Assembly: GCA_963664585.2 (NCBI GenBank)
Contig: CAXXEO010000026.1
Location: 62,001-126,000 of the forward strand
Length of the DNA stretch: 64,000 nt
Source: G963664585 sp963664585
GTDB taxonomy: Bacteria; Bacillota; Clostridia; Oscillospirales; Ruminococcaceae
Direction of reading: 5' to 3'
How positions within the stretch are numbered: the first letter of the stretch is position 1; every line of letters begins with the position of its first letter. A program made the position numbers and the translations under genes. Below are positions 42,622-51,294 of the stretch, piece after piece. Under the pieces are notes generated by a model, which saw nothing but the letters and a program-made list of their open reading frames with translations, had not been told where the DNA came from and made no database searches.

Positions 42622-43746
42622 ATGTCTCGTTTACCCGCAAAGGTTGAAAGTTTTATTTCTGACAACGAAGAGCGTTTTTTCAGCAATCTCATCACCCTTG
42701 CCAAAATTCCCTCTCCCTCCAATCATGAGGAAAAGCGCGCCGAGTGGTGTAAAAACTATCTGGAATCCTTTGGTGCAAAGGGCGTCTATATCGACAGCGC
42801 CCTCAACGTGGTCTATCCTTATTGCTGTGAGGGAAATAATGAGCTTGTAGCCTTTCTGGCGCACACGGATGTAGTCTTTCCCGACACAACCGAACTGCCC
42901 CTTCGAATAGAAAACGGAAGAATTTATTGTCCCGGCGTAGGCGACGACACCACCAACGTCATCGGCTTGTTGGAGCTTGCCAGAATGGTCACCGAACTTA
43001 ATATGAAACCCAAAAATGGCATCCTCTTCGTTCTCAACTCCGGCGAAGAAGGACTGGGCAACCTAAAGGGCTCTCGCCAGATCATGGCGGATTATAAAGG
43101 GCGAGTCAAAGAGTTCATCGGTGTCGATGCCGGTTATGAGGCGCTGTATAACGACGCCGTTGGCTCAAAGCGCTACCGTGTCGAGGTCAAGACCGAGGGC
43201 GGCCACAGCTATGGCGCGTTCGGCAATCGCAACGCCATTTACTATCTGTCAAAAATCATTGACACCCTGTATGGCATGAAGGTCCCTCCGCTTGGCAAAA
43301 CCACCTATAACGTGGGTATTATCAGCGGCGGCACCTCGGTCAATACTATTGCCCAACAGGCTGAAATGCTTTATGAATACCGTTCTGACAGCCGCGAGGC
43401 CCTTGTCATCATGGACAAAATGTTTTATAGTGTGATTGATGCTTTCAAAACGATGGGCATCAAGGTCAACGTGGAGATTGTCGGCGACAGACCCTGCAAG
43501 GGGGACGTGGATAATACCGCGCTTACAAAGAAGGTCATCGACATCACTGCAGGCTTTGGCATCACCATGTCAACCGAAGCCGGTTCCACCGACTGTAACA
43601 TTCCACTCTCTCAAGGCGTTCCCGCCGTCTGTTTCGGCATCTATAAGGGTGTGGGTGCCCACACCCGCGGAGAGCACATCTTTATTGACTCAATTGATAC
43701 GGGTATACGCATACTGGCGACCTTGCTTCTCACCTACTTCGACTAA
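42622..43746 (+). CDS. M20 family metallopeptidase, paralogue 3
   Basis: A 374-residue paralogue of the genes at 38290 and 39621, separated from them by about 1.9 kb containing a repeat, the SLOG and RHH pair and a GNAT gene. Motifs: FLAHTDVVFPDTTELPL, GVGDDTTNVIGLL, NSGEEGLGNLKGSRQIM, GGHSYGAFGNRNAIYYL, GSTDCNIPLSQGVPAV, GAHTRGEHIF. ATG 42622 is used because AAAGGAG is upstream; an earlier start at 42589 lacks a site. The last part of the intergenic region has TATACT at about 42570 as a possible -10. Confidence 0.9.
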   Translation: MSRLPAKVESFISDNEERFFSNLITLAKIPSPSNHEEKRAEWCKNYLESFGAKGVYIDSALNVVYPYCCEGNNELVAFLAHTDVVFPDTTELPLRIENGRIYCPGVGDDTTNVIGLLELARMVTELNMKPKNGILFVLNSGEEGLGNLKGSRQIMADYKGRVKEFIGVDAGYEALYNDAVGSKRYRVEVKTEGGHSYGAFGNRNAIYYLSKIIDTLYGMKVPPLGKTTYNVGIISGGTSVNTIAQQAEMLYEYRSDSREALVIMDKMFYSVIDAFKTMGIKVNVEIVGDRPCKGDVDNTALTKKVIDITAGFGITMSTEAGSTDCNIPLSQGVPAVCFGIYKGVGAHTRGEHIFIDSIDTGIRILATLLLTYFD

Positions 43747-43808
43747 GATTAAATTTTGTTGTTTTCCACCTTTGCCGGGGACACAAGAGGCAAGAAGCTC
43801 GTTGTATT

Positions 43809-43914
43809 TATAGCCAATTAACTTAAAAACTGGCTATATATAAAACGTCATTTTCTTCCCCCGCCTTCGGCGGGGGAAGAAATCACAAGCCTGTTTTGAA
43901 ATTAATTAACTATA
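43809..43914 (-). repeat. Family A palindromic repeat, complete
   Basis: TATAGCCAATTAACTTAAAA, GGCTATATATAAAACGTCAT, core TTCCCCCGCC-TTC-GGCGGGGGAAG, AAGCCTGTTTTGAAATTAAT, TAACTATA. It lies between the convergent M20 and aspS genes. Confidence 0.92.
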
Positions 43915-43938
43915 GAATTCATATCAATCTTTATGCAC

Positions 43939-43973
43939 AAAAAGCTCCCTCGCACAGTTGCGGAGGAGCTTTT
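43939..43973 (-). terminator. Terminator of aspS (possibly bidirectional)
   Basis: AAAAGCTCC and GGAGCTTTT stem with T-runs on both strands; 19 bp beyond the aspS stop on the minus strand. Confidence 0.8.
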
Positions 43974-43991
43974 CTTTTGTAATAGTTTTCT

Positions 43992-45770
43992 TTATTCGTG
44001 AGTTATCGCGATGGAAAGCTCTTTGAGGCTTTTTTCCTCAACGGTGTCGGGTGCGCCACTCATCAACTCGCTGGCGTTTTGCACCTTGGGGAAGGCCATG
44101 ACCTCCCGCAGCGATTCTTTCCCGAGCATAATCATGACCAAACGGTCAAGACCATAGGCCATTCCTCCATGAGGGGGCACACCATATTTGAAGGCGTCCA
44201 GCAGGAAGCCAAAACGGCTATAGGCTTCTTCCTCACTCATGCCCAGTTGAGTAAACATCCAGCTTTGAATCTCGGGATCGCTGATGCGAATCGAGCCGCC
44301 GCCAATTTCTGTGCCATTGATAACAAGGTCATAAGCCCGGGCACGCATCTGACCAAGTGAGACTCCTGCAGCCTTATCCATCAGATTGGGGGAGGTGAAG
44401 GGGTGGTGCATCGCGAAGTAGCGATCTTCATCCGGATCGTACTCGAAGAGAGGGAAGTCAGTGACCCAGAGGAAGTCAAAGCTGCCCGGCACGATCAGTC
44501 CAAGTCTTCTGGCGAGCTCCCCGCGCAGTGCGCCAAGACTGTCGAAGACAACCTTGTCTCTCGCGTCAGCTACAATCAGGATCAGGTCGCCGATTTCAAC
44601 ACCCAGATGGCTTCTGACGGCTGAAATTTCTTCCGGGGTGAGAAACTTCTCAAAGGAGCTGGTTTCACCCTCGGCGATCAGGCGGGTATAGGCCAGTCCC
44701 TTAGCCTTATAGGTTTTCACAAACTCGACTAAGCGGTCAATTTCCTTACGGCTGATGGCCGCTGCGCCTCCCGGAACCTTGATCGCACGTACACTTCCCC
44801 CCGCAGCAATTGCTTGGGAAAACACACTGAATCCGCTTGTTTTAAGAATATCGCTCAAATTTACAAGTTCAAGACCAAAGCGGGTGTCCGGCTTATCTGA
44901 GCCATAACGCTCCATCGCCTCAGCATAGGAAAGACGTTTTAGAGGAAGGGCAACCTCTACATCGAGTACCTCTTTAAAAACCTTAGCCACAAGGCCCTCA
45001 TTGATCGTCTGGACGTCGATTTCATCCACAAAGGACATCTCAAGATCGATTTGAGTGAATTCCGGTTGGCGGTCGGCACGCAGATCCTCATCCCTGAAGC
45101 AGCGGGCAATCTGGAAATAACGATCAAAGCCGGCTACCATCGAAAGCTGCTTATAAAGCTGAGGAGACTGGGGAAGGGCATAAAAGCTGCCCGGATGCAC
45201 ACGGGAGGGGACTAGGTAGTCTCTTGCACCCTCAGGGGTGGATTTAATCAAGATCGGGGTTTCAATTTCAATAAAACCCTGACGGTCAAAATAGTCCCTC
45301 ACCAACTTGACGATACGGTGGCGGGAGATAATTGCCTGCTGCAATTGGCTGCGGCGGAGATCGAGATAACGGTACTTGAGCCGAAGTTCCTCTTTGACTT
45401 TCGTCTCGTCGGTAATCTCAAACGGGGGAGTGACAGCCTGTGAGAGAATGCGAAGCTCGGTAACATACAGTTCGATTTCACCCGTCTTCAACTCGCTGTT
45501 GACAGACTGGCGGCGGCGCAGTTCCCCTGCGGCTATCAGGACAAATTCACTGCGGACCGAAGCCGCCTTTTTAATCAGCTCCCGATCGGTCTTATCGTCA
45601 AAGGCAAGCTGAACGATACCGCTTCTGTCGCGGAGATCAATAAATATAAGATTTCCCATATCACGAACACGGCTTGCCCAACCGGCAACCACCTGTCTCG
45701 TGCCTATACTCTCTGTAGTTAGTTCGCCGCAATATGCGGTTCGTTTTAGTCCTATCATATTATCTGCCAT
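43992..45770 (-). CDS. aspS: Aspartyl-tRNA synthetase
   Basis: A class II synthetase of about 592 residues. N-terminal anticodon-binding OB domain (VAGWASRVRDMGNLIFIDLR), motif 2 ARCFRDEDLRADRQPEFTQI, the bacterial GAD insertion in the middle, and motif 3 HGGMAYGLDRLVMIML near the C-terminus. ATG 45770 (MADNMIGLKRTAYCGEL) is preferred: GGAG lies seven bases upstream and homology starts there, while the open frame continues to 45821. It follows hisS by about 110 bp and is presumably controlled by the same T-box leader. Bacterial type; whether it is discriminating cannot be told. Confidence 0.95.
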   Translation of the reverse strand: MADNMIGLKRTAYCGELTTESIGTRQVVAGWASRVRDMGNLIFIDLRDRSGIVQLAFDDKTDRELIKKAASVRSEFVLIAAGELRRRQSVNSELKTGEIELYVTELRILSQAVTPPFEITDETKVKEELRLKYRYLDLRRSQLQQAIISRHRIVKLVRDYFDRQGFIEIETPILIKSTPEGARDYLVPSRVHPGSFYALPQSPQLYKQLSMVAGFDRYFQIARCFRDEDLRADRQPEFTQIDLEMSFVDEIDVQTINEGLVAKVFKEVLDVEVALPLKRLSYAEAMERYGSDKPDTRFGLELVNLSDILKTSGFSVFSQAIAAGGSVRAIKVPGGAAAISRKEIDRLVEFVKTYKAKGLAYTRLIAEGETSSFEKFLTPEEISAVRSHLGVEIGDLILIVADARDKVVFDSLGALRGELARRLGLIVPGSFDFLWVTDFPLFEYDPDEDRYFAMHHPFTSPNLMDKAAGVSLGQMRARAYDLVINGTEIGGGSIRISDPEIQSWMFTQLGMSEEEAYSRFGFLLDAFKYGVPPHGGMAYGLDRLVMIMLGKESLREVMAFPKVQNASELMSGAPDTVEEKSLKELSIAITHE

Positions 45771-45878
45771 CTTAAACTCCATTCCGCCGCTTTGCGTCGG
45801 CATAAAATTATTTAAAAACACTGACTCTCGTCATGCAAAGCAAAGCCTTTAGATGAAATGACCTTGCATACCAATCGT

Positions 45879-47192
45879 TTAAAGCTTCTCGGCGGCATCA
45901 AGGAGGTCATCCTCCTGACGGCCAAGGACAATTTGGTATAATTCCTCCATGAAGCTTTCGCCCAGTGATATCTTGCACTCGCCGCGCCCATCCATCCGCT
46001 TAAGGGTGGCAGATGCCGCTTTGAGCTCATTATCGCCCAACACCATGCTGTAAGCCGCTCCGATTTTGTCGGCATAACGCATCTGTGCCTTCAGACTTCG
46101 GTCCATGACATCGCATTCGGCAAAAAAGCCCTCACGGCGCAGCTGCGCGGTAAGCCTTCCCGCCTCGACTGAGGCTGCCGCTCCCATCGAGGCGATATAT
46201 ACTTCGCACCTGTCCGGTTCGGGGATGCGGGCACCAGAGGCCTCCATGACCAGCAGAAGACGCTCAAGACCCATACCAAAGCCCATCCCGGGCATAGAAG
46301 GCCCACCCAGCTCGGCAAAAAGGCCGTCATATCGTCCACCGCCGCATACCGTCCCTTGAGCACCGATGGCGTCGGTGACGAACTCGAAAACGGTGCGTGT
46401 ATAATAGTCCAACCCGCGGACGATGGTGGGATCAATCTCATACGAAATGCCAAGCGCCGAAAGCCTCTTCTTTACGCTGTCAAAATGGGTGGCACAATCC
46501 CCGCAGAGATAATCAATGACTTTGGGCGCGCCTTCGGCAATTTCTGCACAGATTGGGCTCTTACAATCGAGTACCCGCATGGGATTGGTGACAAGCCTCT
46601 CCTGACAGGTGGGGCAAAGCTCTTCACGGTGCGCTTCAAGATAGCTCTTTAAAGCGGTATGATAGGCAGGGCGGCAATCTAGACAACCAATCGAGTTAAG
46701 CATCAGCCTGATTTTAGTGACACCCAGCGTCCTCAGTGCCTGATCGGCAAGGGCAATGACTTCGGCATCAGCCGAGGGGCTTGACGAGCCAAAATTCTCA
46801 ACGCCGAACTGGTGAAACTCCCGAAAGCGGCCCGCCTGTGGCTTTTCATAGCGAAAACAGGGGGTGATATAGCACGCCTTGATGGGAAGCTGGCCACCGG
46901 TGAGTCCATGCTCGATCGCGGCACGCACTGTGCCGGCCGTTCCTTCGGGCTTCAGGGTGATTGAGCGGTCCTTCTTATCGTTGAAGGTATACATCTCTTT
47001 CTGGACCACATCAGTGGTATCCCCCACCGAGCGGATAAAAAGTTCAGTATGCTCAAAAGTGGGTGTCCTTATCTCTTCGAAGCCGTAAAGGCGAGCGATA
47101 TCGATCAGGGTGTCCTCAATATACTGCCAGCGAAAGCTGTCTCCCGGCAGGATGTCCTGGGTACCTTTCGGCGCCTTGGTAAGCATTTCCAT
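45879..47192 (-). CDS. hisS: Histidyl-tRNA synthetase
   Basis: A class II synthetase of about 437 residues. Visible: KAPKGTQDILPGDSFRWQYI, motif 2 CFRYEKPQAGRFREFHQFGV, the histidine-specific loop GLDYYTRTVFEFV, motif 3 GMGFGMGLERLLLVME and a C-terminal anticodon-binding domain. A pair of CxxC motifs (CPTCQERL, CGDCATHFD) forms the zinc-binding-like insertion seen in Clostridia. ATG 47192 is preferred over ATG 47201 because the AAAGGA site is ten bases from it. A T-box riboswitch lies about 270 bp upstream, and aspS follows. Confidence 0.95.
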   Translation of the reverse strand: MEMLTKAPKGTQDILPGDSFRWQYIEDTLIDIARLYGFEEIRTPTFEHTELFIRSVGDTTDVVQKEMYTFNDKKDRSITLKPEGTAGTVRAAIEHGLTGGQLPIKACYITPCFRYEKPQAGRFREFHQFGVENFGSSSPSADAEVIALADQALRTLGVTKIRLMLNSIGCLDCRPAYHTALKSYLEAHREELCPTCQERLVTNPMRVLDCKSPICAEIAEGAPKVIDYLCGDCATHFDSVKKRLSALGISYEIDPTIVRGLDYYTRTVFEFVTDAIGAQGTVCGGGRYDGLFAELGGPSMPGMGFGMGLERLLLVMEASGARIPEPDRCEVYIASMGAAASVEAGRLTAQLRREGFFAECDVMDRSLKAQMRYADKIGAAYSMVLGDNELKAASATLKRMDGRGECKISLGESFMEELYQIVLGRQEDDLLDAAEKL

Positions 47193-47309
47193 ACATGTCA
47201 TTTCCTTTCGTTTTTATCTATGAGTAAAACGGAGCGTTCTCCGCATGAAAGCTTGCGCGAGGTCCTTGTACGTGAATCACATTTTTTCCTGCCACAGATG
47301 GCTTAATAC

Positions 47310-47366
47310 TATAGTTGATTAACTTGAAAACAAGCTTGTGATTTCTTCCCCCGCCTGTGGCGGGAA
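47310..47366 (+). repeat. Family A palindromic repeat, truncated
   Basis: TATAGTTGATTAACTTGAAA, AAGCTTGTGATTTC and TTCCCCCGCC-TGT-GGCGGG, then A-family sequence stops. It lies in the transcribed leader between the T-box terminator and hisS. What follows (TAGATATAAAATTAGTCGTT) resembles sequence at 13383. Confidence 0.8.
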
Positions 47367-47461
47367 AGATAGATATAAAATTAGTCGTTTTTGAAAAAGG
47401 AATTAGTATAAATATTGGCCGTTGCACCTTTTTGAGGGAATTTACATCTGTTTTGGCCTAT

Positions 47462-47500
47462 AAAAAAATACCCCTATCCCAGCCAGGGACGAGGAGTATC
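47462..47500 (-). terminator. T-box-controlled terminator
   Basis: On the minus strand, ATACTCCTCGTCCC and GGGATAGGGGTAT pair, followed by seven T. It overlaps the 3' side of the antiterminator region of the T-box. Confidence 0.85.
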
Positions 47501-47695
47501 TTCCACGCGGTGCCACCCTTATTGGGCGCATCTGCGCCCCACTTTAACCCTTAACGCGGGAAACGGTGTGGCTTTATCACCCCACAGCTGACGGATGTCC
47601 TTCGCCTGTCTGAACTTCGGCCCCCCTTTCAGCCTTGGGGAGGCTCTCTGTGCCGTTCGGATGGCTACTCTTCCGTGTACGCCTTTACTGTTATA
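47462..47695 (-). ncRNA. T-box riboswitch leader of hisS-aspS
   Basis: The hallmark AGGGTGGCACCGCG (minus strand, about 47507-47522) is the T-box antiterminator sequence that pairs with the uncharged tRNA acceptor end. Upstream are GGAAGAGTA and CAGAGAGCC-like Stem I elements, and a terminator follows. Near the specifier position the RNA reads GAAGGACATCCG; it contains GAC (Asp) and, overlapping by one base, CAT (His). Uncharged cognate tRNA would promote readthrough into hisS and aspS. Confidence 0.9.
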
Positions 47696-47729
47696 ATTGG
47701 CGGCAAAACCTGCCCCGACTGTCAAAAAG

Positions 47730-48134
47730 CTATCTTTTGGGATTGACGATGTTGCGCCAGTCAAGATCTCCCTTTTCAAGAGCATGGATCAGCGCCTCGC
47801 CGGTGGCGATGTTTGTCGCCATAGGAATCGAGTGAACGTCACACAACCTGATCAGATTGGCCTCATCCGGTTCGCCCTGCTTCATGGTGATGGGGTCGCG
47901 CAGGAAGATGAGGAGGTCGATTTCATTACAGGCAATGCGGGCTGCAATCTGCTGGTCACCGCCTTGTATGCCTGAGAGGAAGCGAAAAACGCTAAGACCC
48001 GTCGCTTCTGACACAAGCTTGCCCGTTGTCCCAGTGGCACAGATGTTGTGCTGACTAAGAATGCCCCGATAGGCAATGCAAAACTGTACCATGAGCTCCT
48101 TTTTTGAGTCGTGAGCAATAAGCGCTATATTCAT
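47730..48134 (-). CDS. mgsA: Methylglyoxal synthase
   Basis: MgsA converts dihydroxyacetone phosphate to methylglyoxal and phosphate, relieving phosphate limitation in glycolysis. The 134-residue protein shows MNIALIAHDSKKELMVQFC, the phosphate loop ATGTTGKLVSEATGL, the GIQGGDQQIAARI block with catalytic Asp, FLRDPITMKQGEPDEANLIR and CDVHSIPMATNIATGEALI. ATG 48134 is used because GGAGGG is at ideal spacing. It follows minD by about 108 bp, as in other Clostridia where mgsA ends the mre-min cluster. Confidence 0.96.
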   Translation of the reverse strand: MNIALIAHDSKKELMVQFCIAYRGILSQHNICATGTTGKLVSEATGLSVFRFLSGIQGGDQQIAARIACNEIDLLIFLRDPITMKQGEPDEANLIRLCDVHSIPMATNIATGEALIHALEKGDLDWRNIVNPKR

Positions 48135-48241
48135 AATACCCTCCATTTCAACCTGTGTAAAATTTTTAATTTATGTATAGAGTATACCCCGTCGAAGAAA
48201 ATGCTAAGCGGTTATCATTCTTTTTTCACGACAAAAGGGAT

Positions 48242-48982
48242 CTACCTGAAAACATCGGCGTCTATTTTTATATGCCTACCACTGATTCTGCCTGCCAGAT
48301 TTTGAAAGGCTCTGCCTGCCATAGACTTCTGCGAAAGAGAAAGCCCCATCCCGCAGGCGACCGCGACTTCTTCATCCTCAGGAACAATAGCGATTAGTCG
48401 TGCCCCCATCTGATCTATCACCGCATCAATGTCGGGGAGGGTTCCGGTCATCTGTTTTCTTTCAAAGCGGTTGATCACAAGACGTATCTTCCGAACGCCG
48501 CCGGCATCGAGCACACCGACAAGCCGTTGGGCGTCACGAACGCATATCGGGTCTGCGTTGACCACCACCAGAGCGGTTTCAGTCACCCTTAAGCAAACCT
48601 CCAGCCCCGAGCCCATCCCAGCGCCAGAGTCTATAATCAAGTGGTCGTAATAGCCCAGAAAACCGCTGACAAGCCGAACTAGGTTGTCGCTGTCAGCAAT
48701 AAAAAAGCGATCCATGGGGGCGGCAATAAAGTGGAGATTCCCCGGCATCGGAACGGGTACGATGGCCTTCGCCGGCTTGCACCGACCCATCAGCACATCA
48801 GATATGTCGAAAACAACCCGATCCTGTACGCCAAGCATGATATCCAGCCCTCTCAGGCCGCTATCCAGCTCGATTATCAGTACTCTTCGGCCAATCTCCG
48901 CAAGCGCCCTGCCTAGCATAACACATACGGTAGACTTGCCGGTGCCGCCTTTGCCTGATGTGACTAGTATCGTCCGGTACAT
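48242..48982 (-). CDS. minD: MinD-like ParA-family ATPase (orphan, no MinC or MinE)
   Basis: A 246-residue deviant-Walker ATPase. The P-loop is VTSGKGGTGKSTVCVMLGRA with the signature Lys, switch I has LIIELDSGLRGLDIMLG, and YDHLIIDSGAGMGSGLE is the Walker B equivalent. Its place after mrdA and before mgsA matches minD in Clostridia. Unusual: minC and minE, normally adjacent, are absent, a B repeat occupies the minC position, and the C-terminus (HIKIDADVFR) lacks the amphipathic membrane-targeting helix of MinD. It may therefore be a soluble MinD-like protein with another role. ATG 48982 follows AGAAAGGGG. Confidence 0.8.
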   Translation of the reverse strand: MYRTILVTSGKGGTGKSTVCVMLGRALAEIGRRVLIIELDSGLRGLDIMLGVQDRVVFDISDVLMGRCKPAKAIVPVPMPGNLHFIAAPMDRFFIADSDNLVRLVSGFLGYYDHLIIDSGAGMGSGLEVCLRVTETALVVVNADPICVRDAQRLVGVLDAGGVRKIRLVINRFERKQMTGTLPDIDAVIDQMGARLIAIVPEDEEVAVACGMGLSLSQKSMAGRAFQNLAGRISGRHIKIDADVFR

Positions 48983-49075
48983 ATGGACCCCTTTCTGTAT
49001 ATTTTACCATATTAATCAGAAAAACAACAGGGAGTCAAAAGAAAAAAATTAAAATAATTCATCTATAAAAAATAT

Positions 49076-49185
49076 CTAGTACTTTGTTGCAACTAAATCC
49101 TATATGACAATAGGTTAAATGCGCTTGTATATTCCCTCGCCTTTGGCGGGGAAATATACAAGTTTAAGATGAGACAATATACTAG
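49076..49185 (+). repeat. Family B palindromic repeat, complete
   Basis: CTAGTACTTTGTTGCAACTA, CCTATATGACAATAGGTTAA, stem CTTGTATATTCCCTCGCC / GGCGGGGAAATATACAAG, TTTAAGATGAGACAATATAC, end CTAG. It lies between mrdA and minD, where other Clostridia have minC. Confidence 0.9.
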
Positions 49186-49207
49186 ATTATATGAAGTTTG
49201 TGGGGTA

Positions 49208-51205
49208 TTATGGCAACAGCTCACCAACTGGAAGGGATGTCTGAGAAACTGAGTTGTGAAAGAAATAGGAATCAAAGATTGCCTTGGCGACCGGCGCGCC
49301 GGTATATCCGTGCCATCCCTTTTCGATGACCACCGCGATCGCAATCTGCGGATCTTCGGCAGGGGCAAAGCAGATGTAGGTCGAGTTGGGAAAGGCGGTT
49401 GTTTCAGGCGTTCCCGTCTTGGAAGCCACAGTGATCGGATAGGTGCCGAATGTTGCCGCAGAGGTACCACCGGGTTTCGACGCGGCTACCATGCCCTGAA
49501 TGACCGTTTCAAAAGCCGACTGGGGCACGTTGTCCATCTGATTGGCAACCTCAGGGGTATATTCTGAAACCTGCTTGTCAAAGTTATAGCTGTTAACCGA
49601 GCGGATAATGCTCACCTTCATACGTTTTCCGCGGTTGGCGATGGTCGCCGTATAACTGGCGAGCTGCAAAGGGGTAAAGCGGTTATCAAGCTGTCCGATG
49701 GCGGCCTGAAGCACGTCTCCGGGGCGATCGGTTGAGGGGTCATTGAGCTGACCTGTCTTTTCGGAAAGTTGTATTCCCGTGGGTTCGCCCAGCCCGAGCT
49801 GGCGGGCATATTTATTCATGGTTGCAATGCCAAGCTGTCTGCCTGTGTCATAGAAAAAGCTGTTACAGGAAACGCGCAGCGCGTCCCGGACAGTAAGCGG
49901 CCCATGATAGGAAAGGCAGGTGGGTTGATACGTCGGGTAAAAGGTATAGACCCGCGTGCAGTTGACCACCGAAGAAGAGGTGATCACCCCTTCGGTGAGG
50001 CCTGCAATTGCCACTGTGGGCTTAAAGCAAGAACCGGGTGCGTATTGCCCCGAAAGGGACCGGTTAAAAAGAGGATGCCGACTGTCGGCGGAAAGGCTGG
50101 CGTAGTCCTTTGAATAGGTGGCCAGATCGTAGGAAGGATAGCTGACCAAGGCAAGCACTTCGCCGGTTTTGACGTCGATGACGGCGACGGCACCTGAATC
50201 AGCCTCTCTGCCCTTGCCTTCTGGCGCAGTCTTCTGCAGGTTTTTGATCTGTGCCTCAAGCGCTTGTGCAGCCACCTGCTGAAGCCCTTTATCTATTGTG
50301 AGTGAGACCGTGTTTCCCGGTACTGGCGCTTCTTCGACTTTGATGTCCGTCACAGTGCCGTCCGCATCCAGATAGACTCTGCGGCGTCCGGCCGTGCCAC
50401 GCAGCTCGCTTTCGAAGGCCTTTTCGATGCCGTCTTTGCCAACAAGGTCGTTGCGGAGATAGCCCTTCTCTTTATAATTGGCGTATTCATCCATATAGAT
50501 GGGGCCAACCGTTCCCAGAATATGTGGCAGAAGACTTCCGTTTTGGTATTGACGCGTGGCACTTTCCTGTATATCTACGCCGGGCAAATCAAAGCTCATT
50601 TGCTTGATATACGTGGCAGCAGAAATGGACACACCTTTTGAGAAGGTATACTGAGCTGAGAGGGAAAAGCCCCTCTGCTCCATCTCATAACGGACACCCG
50701 AGACCAGACGAAGTTCCTCAGCGGTGCAATTCTGAAGCGAGTACCGCTCGCTCAACCAGTAGAGAGCGTCGGCAGCAGTGGCATAATCACCAATATTCAA
50801 GAATTTTTTTAACCTTGTCACATCACTGTCAAGCCCCTGTATGTAGTCATAGGGTGCTTGGTTGGTGATCGGAAGTTCATCTATCCATCCCTCGCCCAGA
50901 GAAGTCAAAATTCCGGCGCTTTTAATAATGATGTCGTTTTCTTTACCGCTGGGTAGAAGCGCCCGGTCAAAAACAATGTCAAAGCCGGTCTGATTATAAG
51001 CCAGGGGACGACCGTATCTATCCACAATCTCACCGCGAGCCGCCTGTATCGTTTGGGTGCGGCTGGACCCCTGAGCAAGAGTTTCCTGATAGCTTTGGCC
51101 GTTGACTACCTGCATATCCATCAGCCGAAAGACATAGGTTAAGGCGATGACAGTAAACAATCCGCCCACCAGAAGAAGTCTTATTCGTTCGGTTGATAGT
51201 TTCAT
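49208..51205 (-). CDS. mrdA: Penicillin-binding protein 2 (elongation transpeptidase)
   Basis: Class B PBP, the transpeptidase partner of RodA in rod elongation. The 665-residue protein has one N-terminal membrane helix (RLLLVGGLFTVIALTYVFRL), a PBP dimer domain and a transpeptidase domain with the active Ser in GQYAPGSCFKPTVAIA (SxxK as SCFK), the SCN triad VSCNSFFYD and the KTGT box VASKTGTPET. ATG 51205 follows AGAGGATAAA. It is the last of the mreBCD-mrdA unit. SCFK in place of the common S-x-x-K residues is normal in this family. Confidence 0.95.
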   Translation of the reverse strand: MKLSTERIRLLLVGGLFTVIALTYVFRLMDMQVVNGQSYQETLAQGSSRTQTIQAARGEIVDRYGRPLAYNQTGFDIVFDRALLPSGKENDIIIKSAGILTSLGEGWIDELPITNQAPYDYIQGLDSDVTRLKKFLNIGDYATAADALYWLSERYSLQNCTAEELRLVSGVRYEMEQRGFSLSAQYTFSKGVSISAATYIKQMSFDLPGVDIQESATRQYQNGSLLPHILGTVGPIYMDEYANYKEKGYLRNDLVGKDGIEKAFESELRGTAGRRRVYLDADGTVTDIKVEEAPVPGNTVSLTIDKGLQQVAAQALEAQIKNLQKTAPEGKGREADSGAVAVIDVKTGEVLALVSYPSYDLATYSKDYASLSADSRHPLFNRSLSGQYAPGSCFKPTVAIAGLTEGVITSSSVVNCTRVYTFYPTYQPTCLSYHGPLTVRDALRVSCNSFFYDTGRQLGIATMNKYARQLGLGEPTGIQLSEKTGQLNDPSTDRPGDVLQAAIGQLDNRFTPLQLASYTATIANRGKRMKVSIIRSVNSYNFDKQVSEYTPEVANQMDNVPQSAFETVIQGMVAASKPGGTSAATFGTYPITVASKTGTPETTAFPNSTYICFAPAEDPQIAIAVVIEKGWHGYTGAPVAKAIFDSYFFHNSVSQTSLPVGELLP

Positions 51206-51245
51206 TTTATCCTCTTTTCCCTTTGGTTGGCGTGCATCTTAGCCA

Positions 51246-51278
51246 TGTATATCCTCCGCCGATGGCAGGGGATATACA
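51246..51278. repeat. B-like core hairpin without arms
   Basis: TGTATATCCTCCGCC-GAT-GGCAGGGGATATACA: the same stem as the family B core but without either arm. It lies between mreD and mrdA. Confidence 0.65.
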
Positions 51279-51294
51279 AAATACTTTGAATCCA

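Noticed and set aside
47202..47460. Second regulatory RNA between the T-box and hisS
   Set aside because: The region holds a truncated family A repeat and AT-rich sequence but no known motif.
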